Assembly: GCA_024362935.1 (NCBI GenBank)
Contig: JANCRA010000003.1
Coordinates: forward strand, 2,718,001 to 2,782,000
DNA: 64,000 nucleotides
Direction: 5' to 3'
Origin: Setophaga petechia
Lineage: Eukaryota > Chordata > Aves > Passeriformes > Parulidae
Position numbers and translations under genes: made by a program. The notes beneath the pieces were generated by a model. That model was not told the origin of the DNA. It ran no database searches and saw only the letters and a program-made list of their open reading frames with translations. Shown here in pieces: positions 25,679 to 38,002 of this stretch (positions within the stretch are counted from its first letter, which is position 1; every line of letters starts with the position of its first letter).

Positions 25679-25761
25679 TCTTGCTTAAATCTTGAGCATT
25701 TTCTGAAAGCAAAACTCAAATCTTGCTTAAATCTTGAGCATTTTCTGAAAGCAAAACTCAA
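25679..25761. repeat. 42-base tandem duplication, virtually perfect
   Basis: The unit starting TCTTGCTTAAATCTTGAGCA is repeated head to tail at 25,679-25,720 and 25,721-25,761 with no internal mismatch. Its length is a multiple of three, but no gene is supported here, so that is probably chance. The identity implies a very recent event or an assembly artefact. Confidence 0.95.
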
Positions 25762-26221
25762 TGTGTGGGTTTGCAACTTTTATAAACTTCTCTAAATGTA
25801 AAGGTGACAAAGCAAATTATGGCAATTATCCTGCCATTTTCCTAATCTCTGTTACTGAAAAGGCACTCACATGGTCTCAGCATTTTTCTAATTTTAGTGG
25901 ATTTAAGTCTGGTCATACCCTATAGGTAGGATCTCTGTCAACTTCAGGAAAACGGCTTGGCAGCACATTTTTTGGTTGATCTAGCAAATCTTTTAACACT
26001 GTAGAATCATGAAGGGGTCTGGAAAATCTTGTTCCTCTTTTTGAAGTCCCACAAAGTTTATTTCTGTCACTTTTATTTTGCTGTGATGGCCAGTGTATGG
26101 AAAATGGCAGTGTATGAGGCTCCATCCCTGTCTCAAGCAGCCCCAAACAAGGCTGTGTGCTGGCTCCCACGCTGCTTTCCTTCTTTTTCTTGGCTGTGCT
26201 GGCAGAGGCATTTTGCTGACA

Positions 26222-26608
26222 CTGAGAGAGGAGTATTTATTTAGTTCTATACCAATGGAAAGTTTCTCCATCTGCAGTGCTGCTCATCAGAGATCTTTGG
26301 TTTTTTTTTTTCAAATGGCTCAATGCTGGCAATGTCTTCAGTCAAAGATGTTTTCTCAGTGTCCCTTTTGCTGAGCAGGCAGACAAGTGGGTTTCATGAC
26401 TGGACTGAGAGAGGAGTGTTTATTTAGTTCTATACCAATGGAAAGTTTCTCTATCTGTAGTGCTGCTTATCAGAGATCTTTGGGGGTTTTTTAAATTTTA
26501 TTCCAAATGGCTCAGTGCTGGAAATGTCTTCAGTCTAAGACGTTTTCTCAGTGTCCCTTTTGACACCCTTTTGTCTGAGCAGGCAGACAAGTGGTTTTCA
26601 TGACTGGA
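26222..26608. repeat. ~190-base tandem duplication, diverged
   Basis: Copy 1 (26,222-26,404) and copy 2 (26,405-26,608) both run from CTGAGAGAGGAG through TTAGTTCTATACCAATGG, TCAGAGATCTTTGG and TCTCAGTGTCCCTTTTG to TTTCATGACTGGA. They differ by scattered substitutions and by insertions in copy 2 after the T-run and near ACACCCTTTTGT. Identity is high (about nine bases in ten, by eye). It is a segmental tandem duplication older than the one at 25,679. No function is apparent. Confidence 0.93.
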
Positions 26609-28245
26609 CAACAGGATGGGCATGTCCAGCCTGCTCCTGCTTCTCTCCAGTCTGGAGAGCTTTGCTGGTTTGTAAGAATGCTGTCACAGGAGCTGCCCAG
26701 GAGATTAACCACTGCAAGGCTTTGTGTTTTGGCTGTGGCCACACCTCTGTTTCAACATTGTGCAACTGAGCAGTAATGACAATGTCTGCCAAAATGTCCA
26801 GCTCATGCTGTTCCTTCCTCCTTGTAAGGCACAGTGTTGCTCCATCAAAACCCATCCTAAAGAGCCTCTATGCTTTGGTCCCACCTATTTGTGAGACTGT
26901 GTGGTGTGGTGAAATACCTAATACACAAATCCTTCTATATTGACAAATTGTTCTCATTGAAAGCAGAAAACGCCTAGAGACCTTACCATACAGCTTGAAA
27001 ATTCTTAAGGAAATACTTTATGATCAACAAAACCAAACCAGCTGTTCCCATTTTGCTGGGGTAATGCAAGCCCAGCTGGAAAGTGAGCTGGACTGACCCC
27101 TGCCCTGAGGAGGCAGCAGCCCACAGCAGAGCAGGGTGGTGGCACCAGTGCTGTAAACATCTTTGCAAGAAATTCTGAATGGTACAAAAACAGAGCACCA
27201 TTCCTTGATTTGATAATTCTGCTTTTTCCACATCTAGCTACTCTAAAGACTTTTGCATAGCTCCAGTATCCAATGTACCTGTCCAAGCTGGGTGTGTCCT
27301 GCACTCAGGAGTGCTGAAATCAGAGTGAGTTTCCCTCATTTTTGATGAGATAACAAGAAAGGCAGGTAAGAGCTGAATTCAACAGGATTATCCCATTACA
27401 AACAGATATTTTAGATGTGCTCCCCAGAGCAATATTCTAAAGTAGTTAAAAAATTGATAAAGAAAATAACTGGGCAAAAATATGTTGTGAAGATGGGGAC
27501 AGATTCTCAACTGGCCTAAATTTCTGTAGCTCTGCTGAAACCAGTGGAGCTTTTTCATACTTTGCTATACTGGTGTTTCAGCACATAAAGCTGTCATTAA
27601 TTATGACCTGTATTTTTAAAATTCATAGTTAGACAAATAGTTCTGTAATTAACATTGTCCCTAAATGTGCATTTAGGGTTGCAGGAAGAGGGACCAGTTA
27701 ATCTAAAGACCAATAAAAGAGTAATTCACATGAGGAAACAGAAACTGATTCTGCATGGCATTTTAAGAATATTTTTGTTCTGTATCATGAAATAGATTGA
27801 TTAATTAACCCTGAATCACATTTAATAATCAAGCAATCAATTATGTGTTCCAGGAATTCAGATTTTATGACCCATCTCCCTATAATAGCAAATTACCTTT
27901 ACTAACTGTGTTTAAGATGGAGTTACCATAAATTTTTTTGACTGCTAGAAGAGCTGATGGTCATAACATCAGACAGATCAATCAGTTTTGGATAATAATC
28001 TCGAATTTTGAAGGAGGACAGTTCTACTCCTAGAATTCTATTAAGATAAATGATAGCAAGTTTTCCTTAAGCCTTGTTCTACCCAGTAGTACAAGCTAGT
28101 TAATGAGGGACTTAGAAGTTGCTGGAAATACTTTATTTTTGAGTTTATGGACATTTGATACAGTGCTGAATCCATATATTGCCTTTAAATCTAAAAAGCA
28201 TAACAAAACTCTACATTTTCTGCATTAATCTAGATGTATTTAATT
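26609..28245. other. Non-coding, no recognisable gene
   Basis: Generic sequence with AT-rich parts. No exon, RNA gene or repeat recognised. Confidence 0.55.
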
Positions 28246-28415
28246 AGCAGTAAAGCACGAGGCTGGGAGCCAGGAGGTCTGGACTGTAACTGCTGTGGGG
28301 ATCCTTTGCAAGCCTTGCCTTTGCTTGTCACCTGGGAATAAAAGTCTCTCCAGGGAGCATTTGCCACAGTGGAACTTAATTTACTGATGTTTTTAAAGAG
28401 CTTTAAAGGACTGAA
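28246..28415 (+). mobile_element. Very old MIR/CORE-SINE-like fragment
   Basis: GGCTGGGAGCCAGGAGGTCT, then GTCACCTGGGAATAAAAG, and finally TTAAAGAGCTTTAAAGGA, follow the order of a sauropsid interspersed repeat (recalled pattern: 'ctgggagccaggactcctgggttct...tgtgaccttgggcaagtca...aaagtgctttgagatct'). The match is skeletal, as expected of an insertion well over 100 million years old. A sensitive profile search should confirm or reject it. Confidence 0.45.
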
Positions 28416-31366
28416 ATGGGAGGCACAGGAGAAATGAGAATTGAGAGGATCTATTGTGCATCCCAGGACCCTGGCAGCTGTTAATGATGGACACATGGCA
28501 GAAAGTTTACAGAATAGCTTAGATAGCCACATATTTGGGTACTTACCAAACACAAAGCTTGCTCCTGCTGAAATCAATGCAAGTCCTGTGCTAAACCTCA
28601 GGAAAGCAAAACCAGCCCTTGTTCTCTGGGTCTGTGTCAGAAAAATGGTGCAGACATGTTGTCATAAAATTTTCCCACTGGGACTGCCTTCATCACATTG
28701 AACTAGAAAGTGCAAAGGAAGAGGGAAGCAAGATATGTATCTCTTTACATGAAATGGAATTTTATTTTTAATCTCAAGACAGGCTTTTCTTGATTGCTGT
28801 GCACAAATTTGTTTCACTTTGCTATTGCCAAATTTCTTGAGCTACTGCCAGTCGTAATTCATCTGAGCTCCCGTGTCATGATTAAACACGTTGAGTGACT
28901 GAACGAAGATGGGAAATGCCAGTGCACATAAATCAGAGCAGAATGCCAGTTGTTCTCCATTTGCTTCCTCCTGCTCCTCCTCGTTGTCTCCCAACACCCA
29001 TAATCAGAGCTGTTTCTTGATTGCCTCACTCACATGTGTCCTCATCCTGCCTTTCTTCCAGCTTAGTTTTCAAAAGCTCCTCTCTTGTTCTGTCAAGTAA
29101 TCCTTGTTTCTGGGGAAAGCCCATCTGGAACATTCGGGTGAGTCAAATCCAGTGGCTTCCATTAGCATCGCAGGGATATGTCCACATTAGTGTGAAAAAG
29201 CACCTGGAAAAACCCATTCAGCTTGGCATTTCAGCCCCTGAGAAACGCCACTAATCCACATCTCTGTTCTCACGGTTCTGCTCCAGCAACAGCTCCCAGC
29301 CCAGCCCAAAGAGTCTAAAACTCACAGCCAGTGGAGGAAAGTGCACAGGAAACTGGGGCTACATTTCAGCCCAGGCTGATGAAGATGAAGAACCTTGCTC
29401 TGGGCTCCTGGCAGCTGTTTCTTCCTTTGGCAGAAGGTCACAAAAATGATAAGCGAAAACACAGGAAAAAATGGTAAATCACTCAAGGAAAACTACATCT
29501 ATTTTGTTTTGTCCTGAAGTGTTTCATTATAATCATAAACTATAAGGTGTTAAAGGGGTTAACAGGCTCTCAACTCATTGTCAACTAATTATCTTTAAGG
29601 TGTTGTCATCACATACTAATCGCTGGGTGAATGCCAGTCCCACCACGGGGAGGTGCCCAACCCCAGGGTGACCTTCTCTCACCTAACAGATGCTTACTTC
29701 ATTAACTTCAACCATCACTTGCACGGAAAAAAGCTTTTAGGGGCTTTCATCTTTTTAAAAGGGCAGGGGAAAAAAACCCTAATAAACTGGTAGCCTGGTT
29801 AGCAGTAGGGGACAGCTTTAGCTTCAGGCACCATGGGTGGCTAAGATGTATGAGAAACAGATGTAAGGCCTTTGGTGATAGGTCTGCACTTTCTATTTAT
29901 TGACAAATGAAACAGGCAATAGAAGGCAATTAAAAGCCAATGATTGCACACAAACAGTGCAAACCACAACAGCAGAGAGGAAAGAAAAGCAACAGCACAG
30001 TGCAGCTCAGCTTGTTCAGGGCCAAGTGACATCGATTTGGGAAGCAAAAATGTGAATTCATTGCAAAGAAAATGTTTTGAGTTTAAAGCTGAATAGGTTT
30101 GATAGTTGTTCTTGCTTTTGTATTCTGTTTTTCCCTAAGGGCTGCCCAGTTACAAGGTACTTCCCAGCTGTGTGACTCTGGTTTTCTTTCTTGGGTTCAA
30201 AGAGGAGCTTTAGTATTGGTTTTAATTGATGGAATGGATAAGAAAGATAATCAAATGTGAACAGAGAGCAAAGGGACAGTCCTTCATAGCTGTGACTGAA
30301 TGTGGCAGTGTTTTGATACCAAACCTCAAGTTTGACAACCTCTCTATATCTTAATGTTTTTTTAACAAGCAGCTGAGACCTGGACACAAAAAGATAAATT
30401 GAAATTCCTCTACACAGGTTCTCTAGAGATATTTATCCCTTACTAATCTTCTGTCCTCAGGAAATCAGCTTGTAAGATAGTTTATCTCTGAAAGAACTCG
30501 AGGAGTGTGTGCTCTGCTGACCTCCCTGATCCCAGAGCATACAGATAGGGAAGAGGGGATCTTCTTTGTGGGCATTTTAACAACCAGACCTGGGATAACA
30601 CCTATTTTTCACTTAATATGATGAAGGTGCAAATCCATAGGCCCAACTTAAGTGAGTCTTTATTCTGCAAACTATGATTTTGCACCAGAGGCAAGGAGCA
30701 AACCAGCAAACCCTCCCAGGATGATGTTACGGCCGAGCAGAATCTCATTAAAAATCAATTCCTCATGTCCATAAAACAAGTTTATTTTATCTTGTGGGAG
30801 CCTGCTGTTAGCACTCACACAGTCCCATTGTGTGGAATTCCTGCCCCTAGTTGTATGCCAAACTGCACAGTGTACCATTAACAAGTTTCAATTTTATGCT
30901 AAGCTTTTCAATATTTTTGGTGTCATTAACCGCAGGTTATTTTGCCAGCATGTGGTGTCTTATAACATATGTTATTAATAGTGATGACATGTTTAGGTTC
31001 TGAAGGTTTAAACAAGACCTCCAATATTTACATTTATAAAAGGGGGAAATGATGAGAGCAGGGCTGCCATTGGCCACTGAAGGCTCCAGCTGTGCAGGTA
31101 TTCATCCTAACCCTCACAGGTCAAGGCTTGCTGGCCAACTGTTACAAAAACATAATGCAAACCACATTTTATAAGCACCACAAGACAAGGCAATACATGT
31201 TAATTATCTATTGATCTGCCCTTTTTGCAGAGGATAACAGGAGGAACATGTGTTGGGCCTTGTGCTTTGCAGAACCCCACCCACCCAAGGCCTGCAGGGA
31301 TGATGGCACCTGGGTGATGTGGGTGCCATGGGCCCAGGTGTCCTAATCACTGACACTGCCTTTACA
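28416..31366. other. Non-coding, with possibly conserved stretches
   Basis: No exon recognised. Positions 29,555-29,760 and 30,660-31,010 look well kept: they hold GTTAAC/TTAATTA-like homeodomain words, isolated CpGs and few slippage tracts. They may be conserved regulatory elements, but only an alignment could show that. Confidence 0.45.
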
Positions 31367-31530
31367 CCACAGAATAGCCAGAGCTGGAAGGGATTCACAA
31401 GGATCTTTGAGTCCAGCTCCCAGCCCTGCACAGGACAGCCCCAAAAATCACCTGAGAGCATTGTCCAAACACTGGGTGAACTGTGGCAGAGCTCAAGATG
31501 CTCAGCAGCTCTTCTTCACTGAGACCATGC
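31367..31530 (-). mobile_element. CR1 LINE fragment, minus strand
   Basis: In plus orientation the sequence reads ACAGAATAGCCAGAGCTGGA, then CTTTGAGTCCAGCTCC, CCTGCACAGGACAGCCCC and GAGAGCATTGTCCAAACACT. This is the reverse complement of a CR1 tail subfamily found throughout bird genomes. The 3' end is at the low coordinate; the copy is 5'-truncated and non-functional. Confidence 0.8.
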
Positions 31531-32965
31531 CATGAAAGCAAGGTAAAATACACTCACTTGTCAAAAAGAGAGGTTTGAATTAATGCATTTGATGCCTTAC
31601 TGTGACAGATTAAGAATATGCATGTGCTCAGTAAATAGTTTTGCTGACCTGTGGTCATTTAAACTTCTGTAACTTGATTGTGTCTCTGAGCCTTTCATCC
31701 ACAGGACTATTACATCTCTCCCTTTCTGTGTTCTGGTTGAAAAATGGCATTTGGGATTTTTAGGCACATTGTAAGTAATGAATAATGGTTTCATAATAAT
31801 TTAGAAATGTCACTTTTGCAAGCTGTGAAGAAAACATCATATGTTCAAAGTATTTCTAATCTTGCATGTGTGTGTTTGAGAAGAGATGGAATTGCAGTCC
31901 TTAGTACCAGACATAATTAGGATGATTAGTCAGGGCTGACTACACTGTAAATTATAGGGAGCAAAGAATGGTGCTTAAGTGATGCTTTGTGGTGCTAGGA
32001 AATGATTCATGTCTAGGAAGGATAAACACAGAGTCTTAAATGAATTATCATACACATGTATTTAGTTATAGTGACAGAAGGAGTCTAATTTTCATTTTTT
32101 TAATTTATGGTGCACATAAGATTGCAGGCTTAGGATTTTCAAAAGGACACATCTAGCTCTGTTTAGGCAACCAACTAATTGCCCATGTTTACTTGATTAA
32201 ATTTCCCTTAGAAATTCCAGGGGCACTGGTTTAGGTTTTTGGTTCCCAAAAAAGTACAGGCATGGAAAAATGCTGCATAAAGTGGAATTTCCTGTGAGCA
32301 CAGAGTTGCTGTGTTTGTAACAGGTAAATGTAGACAGCAAGGAAGTGATGGTCACAAATGTGCCTGTGGGCCCAGCTGCTGAACAGAACCAGGCATGGGC
32401 AGGGGACCTCTTGGGAGAAGTCATCCACTTTTCATTCTTTGCATAATGATTCTGCTTTTTGTAACAGTGATGTTATTTGCTGTAATCTCAAATGCTTCAA
32501 TTAAAATACCAGTAATTACAAATATACATGACCTCACACTGCTGTCTCTGAAATGAATGGTCATGGAGCACAGATAAGGATTTGGTGACACATCACTTGT
32601 CTGGGTCACCAGGGAGCCCAAGATCTCTGTTCCTCAAACGTGTCTGGGCATAGCAGATGTCATGGTCAGTCAATTTATTTTATTTTCCCATTATTTTAAA
32701 TCAAAATTTCACAATAAATAAAGTGAGGGATAAAATAGAGCTGAAATTATCCTTATGGTTTTGTATAAGGAAACAAAATTACCTGACACTTCACATGTTC
32801 CCACACCTGTATTTTTGGCTTTCATTCATCCAATAAAAGTTGTGTGAAATTTTTAGGGAATTTCAACCAAGTCAGACAAACAGAAAGAAGATTTAAGGTA
32901 AGGATTCACAGGGGATTCCTACAGGTTTTATGGAAAGTAATTTCTGTTTAAAATGAAAACTCCTT
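31531..32965. other. Non-coding, no recognisable gene
   Basis: AT-leaning sequence with no recognisable exon, RNA gene or repeat. Confidence 0.55.
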
Positions 32966-33279
32966 TCAGTACTTCAAGGGAGCTTATAAAAAAGAGAGTG
33001 ACTTTATACACAAGCAGATAGAGCTAGGACAAAATGGGAATGGTTTTAAACTAAAAGAGGAGAGGTTTGGATTGAAAGAAATTCTTCCCTGTGAGGGAGG
33101 TGAGGCCCTGGCACAGGATTGCCAGAGAGGCTGTGACTGCATCATCCCTGGAAATATTCAAGGCCAGGTTGGATGGGGCTTGGAGCAACCTGGGATAGTG
33201 GAAGGTGCCCATGGCAGGGGAATGAGATGATCTTTAAGGTCCCTTCCAACCCAAGCCATGCTGTGATTATTCTGTGAAA
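32966..33279 (+). mobile_element. CR1 LINE 3' portion
   Basis: A continuous CR1 tail: AGCTTATAAAAAAGAGAGTG, GGAATGGTTTTAAACTAAAA, GAAAGAAATTCTTCCCTGTG, TTCAAGGCCAGGTTGGATGG, GGAGCAACCTGGGATAGTGG, and the terminus TCTTTAAGGTCCCTTCCAAC. Low divergence makes it one of the younger CR1 copies in the window. The minus-strand frame of 170 codons across it is an antisense shadow. Confidence 0.93.
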
Positions 33280-33343
33280 GATGTAAATAAAATCCCCCCT
33301 GAGAGAGAGAGGCAGCAGCACAGCTCCTGCTGTACTGACAGAA

Positions 33344-33378
33344 ATGGGAAATACCTGTGAAGCAGGTATATTTCCCAT
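33344..33378. repeat. Imperfect hairpin just after a CR1 element
   Basis: ATGGGAAATACCTG and CAGGTATATTTCCCAT pair as a 14-base stem with a two-base bulge and a five-base loop. TTTCCCAT then recurs nearby (33,371 and 33,404), a small cluster of related words. Probably local duplication. Confidence 0.6.
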
Positions 33379-33379
33379 T

Positions 33380-36300
33380 TATTTTCCCCAAGATACAATT
33401 CCCCAATACATTTCCCATATATTTACCCCAAGAAGAGAAGAAGCCTGTGCTGGAGTTCTGATCCAAGTGTGAGACACAGTCACAGGTTTCACCAGTTATG
33501 GTGTTTACAGAACCCCTTGACTTTAGACCCTCACCCCCAAAAATTAAAATTCCTTTTGAATTCAGCATCATAAAATAGCATCTATGAAATGGAATACTTG
33601 CAGAGTGGTCAGGACACTGAAGAGTGAATTCTACTTTGTTTAAAAGGCTTGTTTTTATGAGTTCTCTCAAAGGTTACTCACAGAAGAAATAATTTGTTGT
33701 TACAGTTGTTAAAAGTCAAGAAATATCACCCAAATTTTATTTTATTTCTAGTTAATGAATTTCAAAATAATATTTATCGGAGTTTTTCAAGGCAAATGGG
33801 CAAGTTAGGCATGCATCTCCTGCTGGCTTTCAGTGGGGACTCAACAATTCACTGCCATATTTTTTCTTTAAAAATCTCCCCCACCACTATGCAACTATTC
33901 ATTTAGGCAGGGCTGATTTTGTATAGAAGGAGTGCCAGAACATTAACACAACTTGTAAATAACAGAGGGCTCTGCTGGGTGGTGAAATAGGTCCTGCCTC
34001 ACCATGCTGCAGCTCTCTCACAACAGCTAACCCTGGATTCAGGCATCCAGCACTAGGAGTGCAAATTGAGAAATGCAGCTGGTGACTTTTTGCTTCATTT
34101 TTATTTTTCTCCTCCTCTTAGAAGTCTCCAGCTAAAATTCCACAGCAAGGCCCCCTGCAGACAGCAGGAGCAAAGTAGTTGGTGGGGTAGGAAAATTTTG
34201 GAGAATCAGAATGATCTGATCTTCCTCGTTGATCCTCTTTGTTCATATTTCTTTCTGGTTTGGGAAGTGTCACTGCCTGCCTACAGCATCTCTTAAAGGT
34301 TACCTGTGGAACTTTTTGGAATTTTAAGGGTCTTCAAATTTCTCCAGTTCATCTGGTGACAAAGGATGGGCTGGCACAGTGCTGAGCCCAGGAAGGCTTG
34401 GAAGGAAAGGGTGACCTGGACTTGGGTGTGCCAGCTGCTGCTTGGGCAGGATGTGTCCCTGGCACTGAGCTGGCTCTCCCACATCCTTTCATTCAGTGGG
34501 GTCCCTGCCCTGCTCCCAGCCTCAGCACAGGCTCTTGCCCCTTCCCTGACACTGGATTTACAGCACAGCAGCTGAACAGCCTCAGGACTGATGTTTTTCC
34601 ACCTCTTACCCTACAGCTCTTCCTCTTTACCCTTTCCAAGGGCTCTGCCCATTCAGGTCACTGTTTTGGAGGAGCACACAGAAATTCGGGTTTTGCAGCA
34701 GGTTCTAAATTCAATTATTGCTTTGAAGTCATTACAGTAATCAACACCAAAAGCACAGGGACTCAGATGCACTTCCCTGCTTTCCTCATTTTTGGGAGAT
34801 CTTTGGGACTGAGGCAGAGTTCTTGCAGGTCTGGCTCTTTCTCATTCTCACTACATCTTGTCTTCAGGACCTGGGAGCCTTTTCTTCTCCTCTCTTGCAC
34901 ATTTTCTTTATCTCAGCTGGTCCTGAAACCATCATTCTTCAGGATAAAAGCATCTCCTGTTTCCTGCACATGGTGTCTTTCCCAGATCCTACAGTCCCTT
35001 TGGTCTCTTCATTTGCAATTCCCTGCCACTGTTTTCTGCTATTCCCTCTCTTGTCAGGTGGCCTCAAGCAGCCTCCCAAGTTATCCAGGTCCCCACCTGA
35101 TGATCAGCAGCTGAGTGTTCTTCCCTCCCAGTCCCTGAGATGTTCATCATGCTTAAGAAGTGAGGCAGCAGCTTTCTCCTTGTCCATGGCTGTTGCAGTG
35201 GAACAGACTTTTGGCAGCATTGAGTGACCCTTTTTTTATTAGCCCTGTGAAAAGGCACTAAAGTTTCTCTCATCACCTCCTGTGGATTCTGGGACACTCT
35301 AAGCCTAAGGGAGCCAAGAAAGAAAAAGATTCCCTGCTCAGAGTTTTGTAGCCTCTCAGACATGCAGAGAGAGTCCCAGAGAGCAAGCAGAATTCACAAG
35401 CTGTGTGTGGAGAGATTGCCCAACTTGTCACTTAACATGAAATTTTACAGCCTTTCCCTAGGAACGTATATTACTTTAACAAAATAAAAAGACTTTCCCC
35501 TTATCAAGCATTATTCTTTTACATTTACAGTTTGCCTGACATACAGGAGTAATATTCCATGGTTTGCTACAACTTGTAAGTTTATGACCCTTCTGTGGCA
35601 GATCAGACTAAACATAATTCATTCACAGCTACTTAGTGTTCTGGGAAATAAACCCCTGAACTTAAATAACTATAGTGTGACCCCTGTAAAATATTATTTA
35701 TGGGTTAAGAACTGTTATTATGTACATATCAAGATATGCCAAAGGTTATAAAACGAACACTAGTCAGCAAACTGCACTGTTTACTGGCCAAGTCACTCGT
35801 GGCTTGCTTTCTGGTTATAGTCCTACAAATTCTGTAAATGGAGAAAAAATATGACTTGGCTGCCTTGGTAATTAGAATGAAGTTGAAGCTATTGACCACT
35901 AAGGATTCGATAACAAATAATTCTCTGTCATAAACAGAATGCCAAAATACAGCCAAGCAATCCAATGGAAACACATGGTGTTTTCCATTAAAAGAACATT
36001 GATTGCCACAAGGGTGCAGCCACTGTCCCAGTCAGCAGGGAATGACAGCCCTTCACCCACGACTCATTTTGTAAATCACTCAGGAGAAAGCTCCAAGCAC
36101 ACATGTGATGCCTCCAGAAGGGAATTTCAGGTTCTGGTTTTGATATCTGCCATCCCACAGGGGCTTGGGGAGCAGTGAGGGTGTATTCATTGCTCTGCCT
36201 GTTCCTGTGTGATTTACCTCTGTCAGAGCACATCTTGTGCACAAGGCTCCTGAAATGTTTTACAGGCAGGGTTGTGCAGACACATAGATCAGAAATGTTC

Positions 36301-37764
36301 ATATCAGTCAAAACCACATCATATAATTTTATGTGAGAAATCTGTCATGGTTTATTTCCCCTTCCCCTTACTCCCCCCTTCCCACTCCACCAAATAATGG
36401 TAATAAAAGAAAAAAAAAGACAATAAAGGTATGAATGAAAAAATTAACCACTAACTTTATCTGGACAAATCTTGTAACAGTCACGTTTAATGTCATAGAC
36501 AGACCCTTCTATCACTTTTTCAGACAGAGAAGTTGCCCAGGAATGTCAAAGGGATTTTAATAATTTCTGCAGTAAGGACAAATGTAAGTACCTGCACACA
36601 GATTTTCCTGGCTCTCACATCAAGTCCAGTAATGCTCAGCTCACAAAGATCCCTTTCAACTTGCCCTTTAGATATCAGGGAGGGGTTTAGGCAGGTAAAG
36701 TAAATTTGTAAGGGAAAAAAAAATTTAGCCCTGTGAAGAGAAAGTTTGTTGATAACTCATTATTTTGTTATTAACTATTTTTCTGGTCTTACTACAAAAC
36801 TACCACGTAAGAGAGCTGGTACCAGAATAGCCAACAGCTCTGTGGTTCTGATGACCCCTAGAGATGCTGAAGACTGAAATTCATGTTCTTTTGCAAACTT
36901 TGGATTTGCCCTTAGTGTGCCACATCCCATGAGAGTGCCTGCTGACCAAAATCCCACGCTGGGCTGAGCCAGCTTTTCTCCTGGGAGCTGGGTGGGAAGC
37001 AGCACCTTTCACTGGAATTTTTCATTCCATTTTGTTCAACCAGTCTCTTCTGTCCTACTAGTTGATGCTTTTCCCAACATGTTTGCACTGAGGGACCTCA
37101 GTGTGTTGCATTTCTAACATTTCCTTCCTGACTCGATCCCATTACAGGAGTGACACTGGCAGTGACTCTGACTCTGGGTATTTACATAAACACCATTTTC
37201 ATTGGATTCAGGCTGCTGAAAGATCCCAGTTTAGCAGCAAGGAGAAACCAGGTCTTGCAGCAATATGATGCAGAATGGAAGGAGTGAGTTTGCTGCTCTA
37301 TGGTCACTTCTGGATGGAGTTGCATGAATTCCAGGGTGATATCCCTACTGTGGGTGGAAAACTGGCTGTTAGCATGTGAGCCAAACTGCTCACTAAATCC
37401 TCTGAGCTTCCCTTAGAATATGGGAAGTGCAGACTTAGCCACCAGTCTCCAGGGATATGGGAGGTGCTGGAACAGGCAGAGTTTGAAGTGCTGGGTGTAT
37501 TTTCCATTGAAAAAATGAAAAGAGGTGGCATTTCCAAATATTTGTTTGCTTTTGCTAGGTCACAGTTTAGGTTAATGTTTACTCATGTTCAGTGAATAAG
37601 CACCTCCTGTGGCCTGCTTTAGTTTAGCTGCAGCAGGACTGGGGGGCCTGGCTTTCAGAAGAGTTGTGCATCCCTGTCTGCATTCCAGGAGGAAAAACCC
37701 AAACCATGGGGAAACCAGGGCACACTGTGAGCACAGAGCACCCGAGACAGTGTGAGCCAAGCAC
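33380..37764. other. Non-coding; one long ATG-less frame and a possibly conserved stretch
   Basis: No exon recognised. The 34,398-35,114 frame stays open for 238 codons because that strand is pyrimidine-rich; it opens with TTG and its first ATG is about 123 codons in, so I do not call it a gene. Positions 35,690-35,940 look well preserved. A polypyrimidine run lies at 36,353-36,392. Confidence 0.5.
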
Positions 37765-38002
37765 AGGGAGCCTGGCAGGGGTACTGGGTGACCTGAGTCC
37801 TGGTCCTGGCTCTGTCCTACCTGCAGGGTACTCTCAGGCCACCACTTTCCCCCTCTTTGGTCTGTTTTCCTTCTTTCCTTGTGTATTGTCTGTTTTGATG
37901 GCAAATTCTGTGGGACAAGTTGTGTGTTTCTTCCTAGGTGTTCACCCAGTTCCTACCACAGGGCAGTCCTATGCTTATTTCACTCCCGTAAGGCACCACT
38001 AA
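37765..38002 (+). mobile_element. Very old MIR/CORE-SINE-like element, tail preserved
   Basis: GACCTGAGTCCTGGTCCTGG, CACTTTCCCCCTCTTTGG, then TTGATGGCAAATTCTGTGGG, CCAGTTCCTACCACAGGGCA and GTAAGGCACCAC follow, block by block, a reptile/bird repeat tail I recall ('gattgtaagctctttggggcaggga...tgcctagcacaatgggg...taggcactac'). It is heavily diverged, so an ancient insertion. Family name is uncertain. Confidence 0.5.

Noticed and set aside
33158..33670. 170-codon minus-strand frame
   Set aside because: Half of it is the antisense of a CR1 tail and the rest is unremarkable.
34398..35114. 238-codon plus-strand open frame
   Set aside because: It opens with TTG, its first ATG is about 123 codons in, and composition is rich in Ser, Leu, Phe and Cys as expected from a pyrimidine-rich strand. 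No domain is recognisable.
36342..36425. Possible LTR start (TGTCATGGTTTATTTCCCC) with a pyrimidine run and poly-A
   Set aside because: The first bases resemble some avian LTR ends, but the similarity stops after a dozen bases and no matching end or duplication was found.
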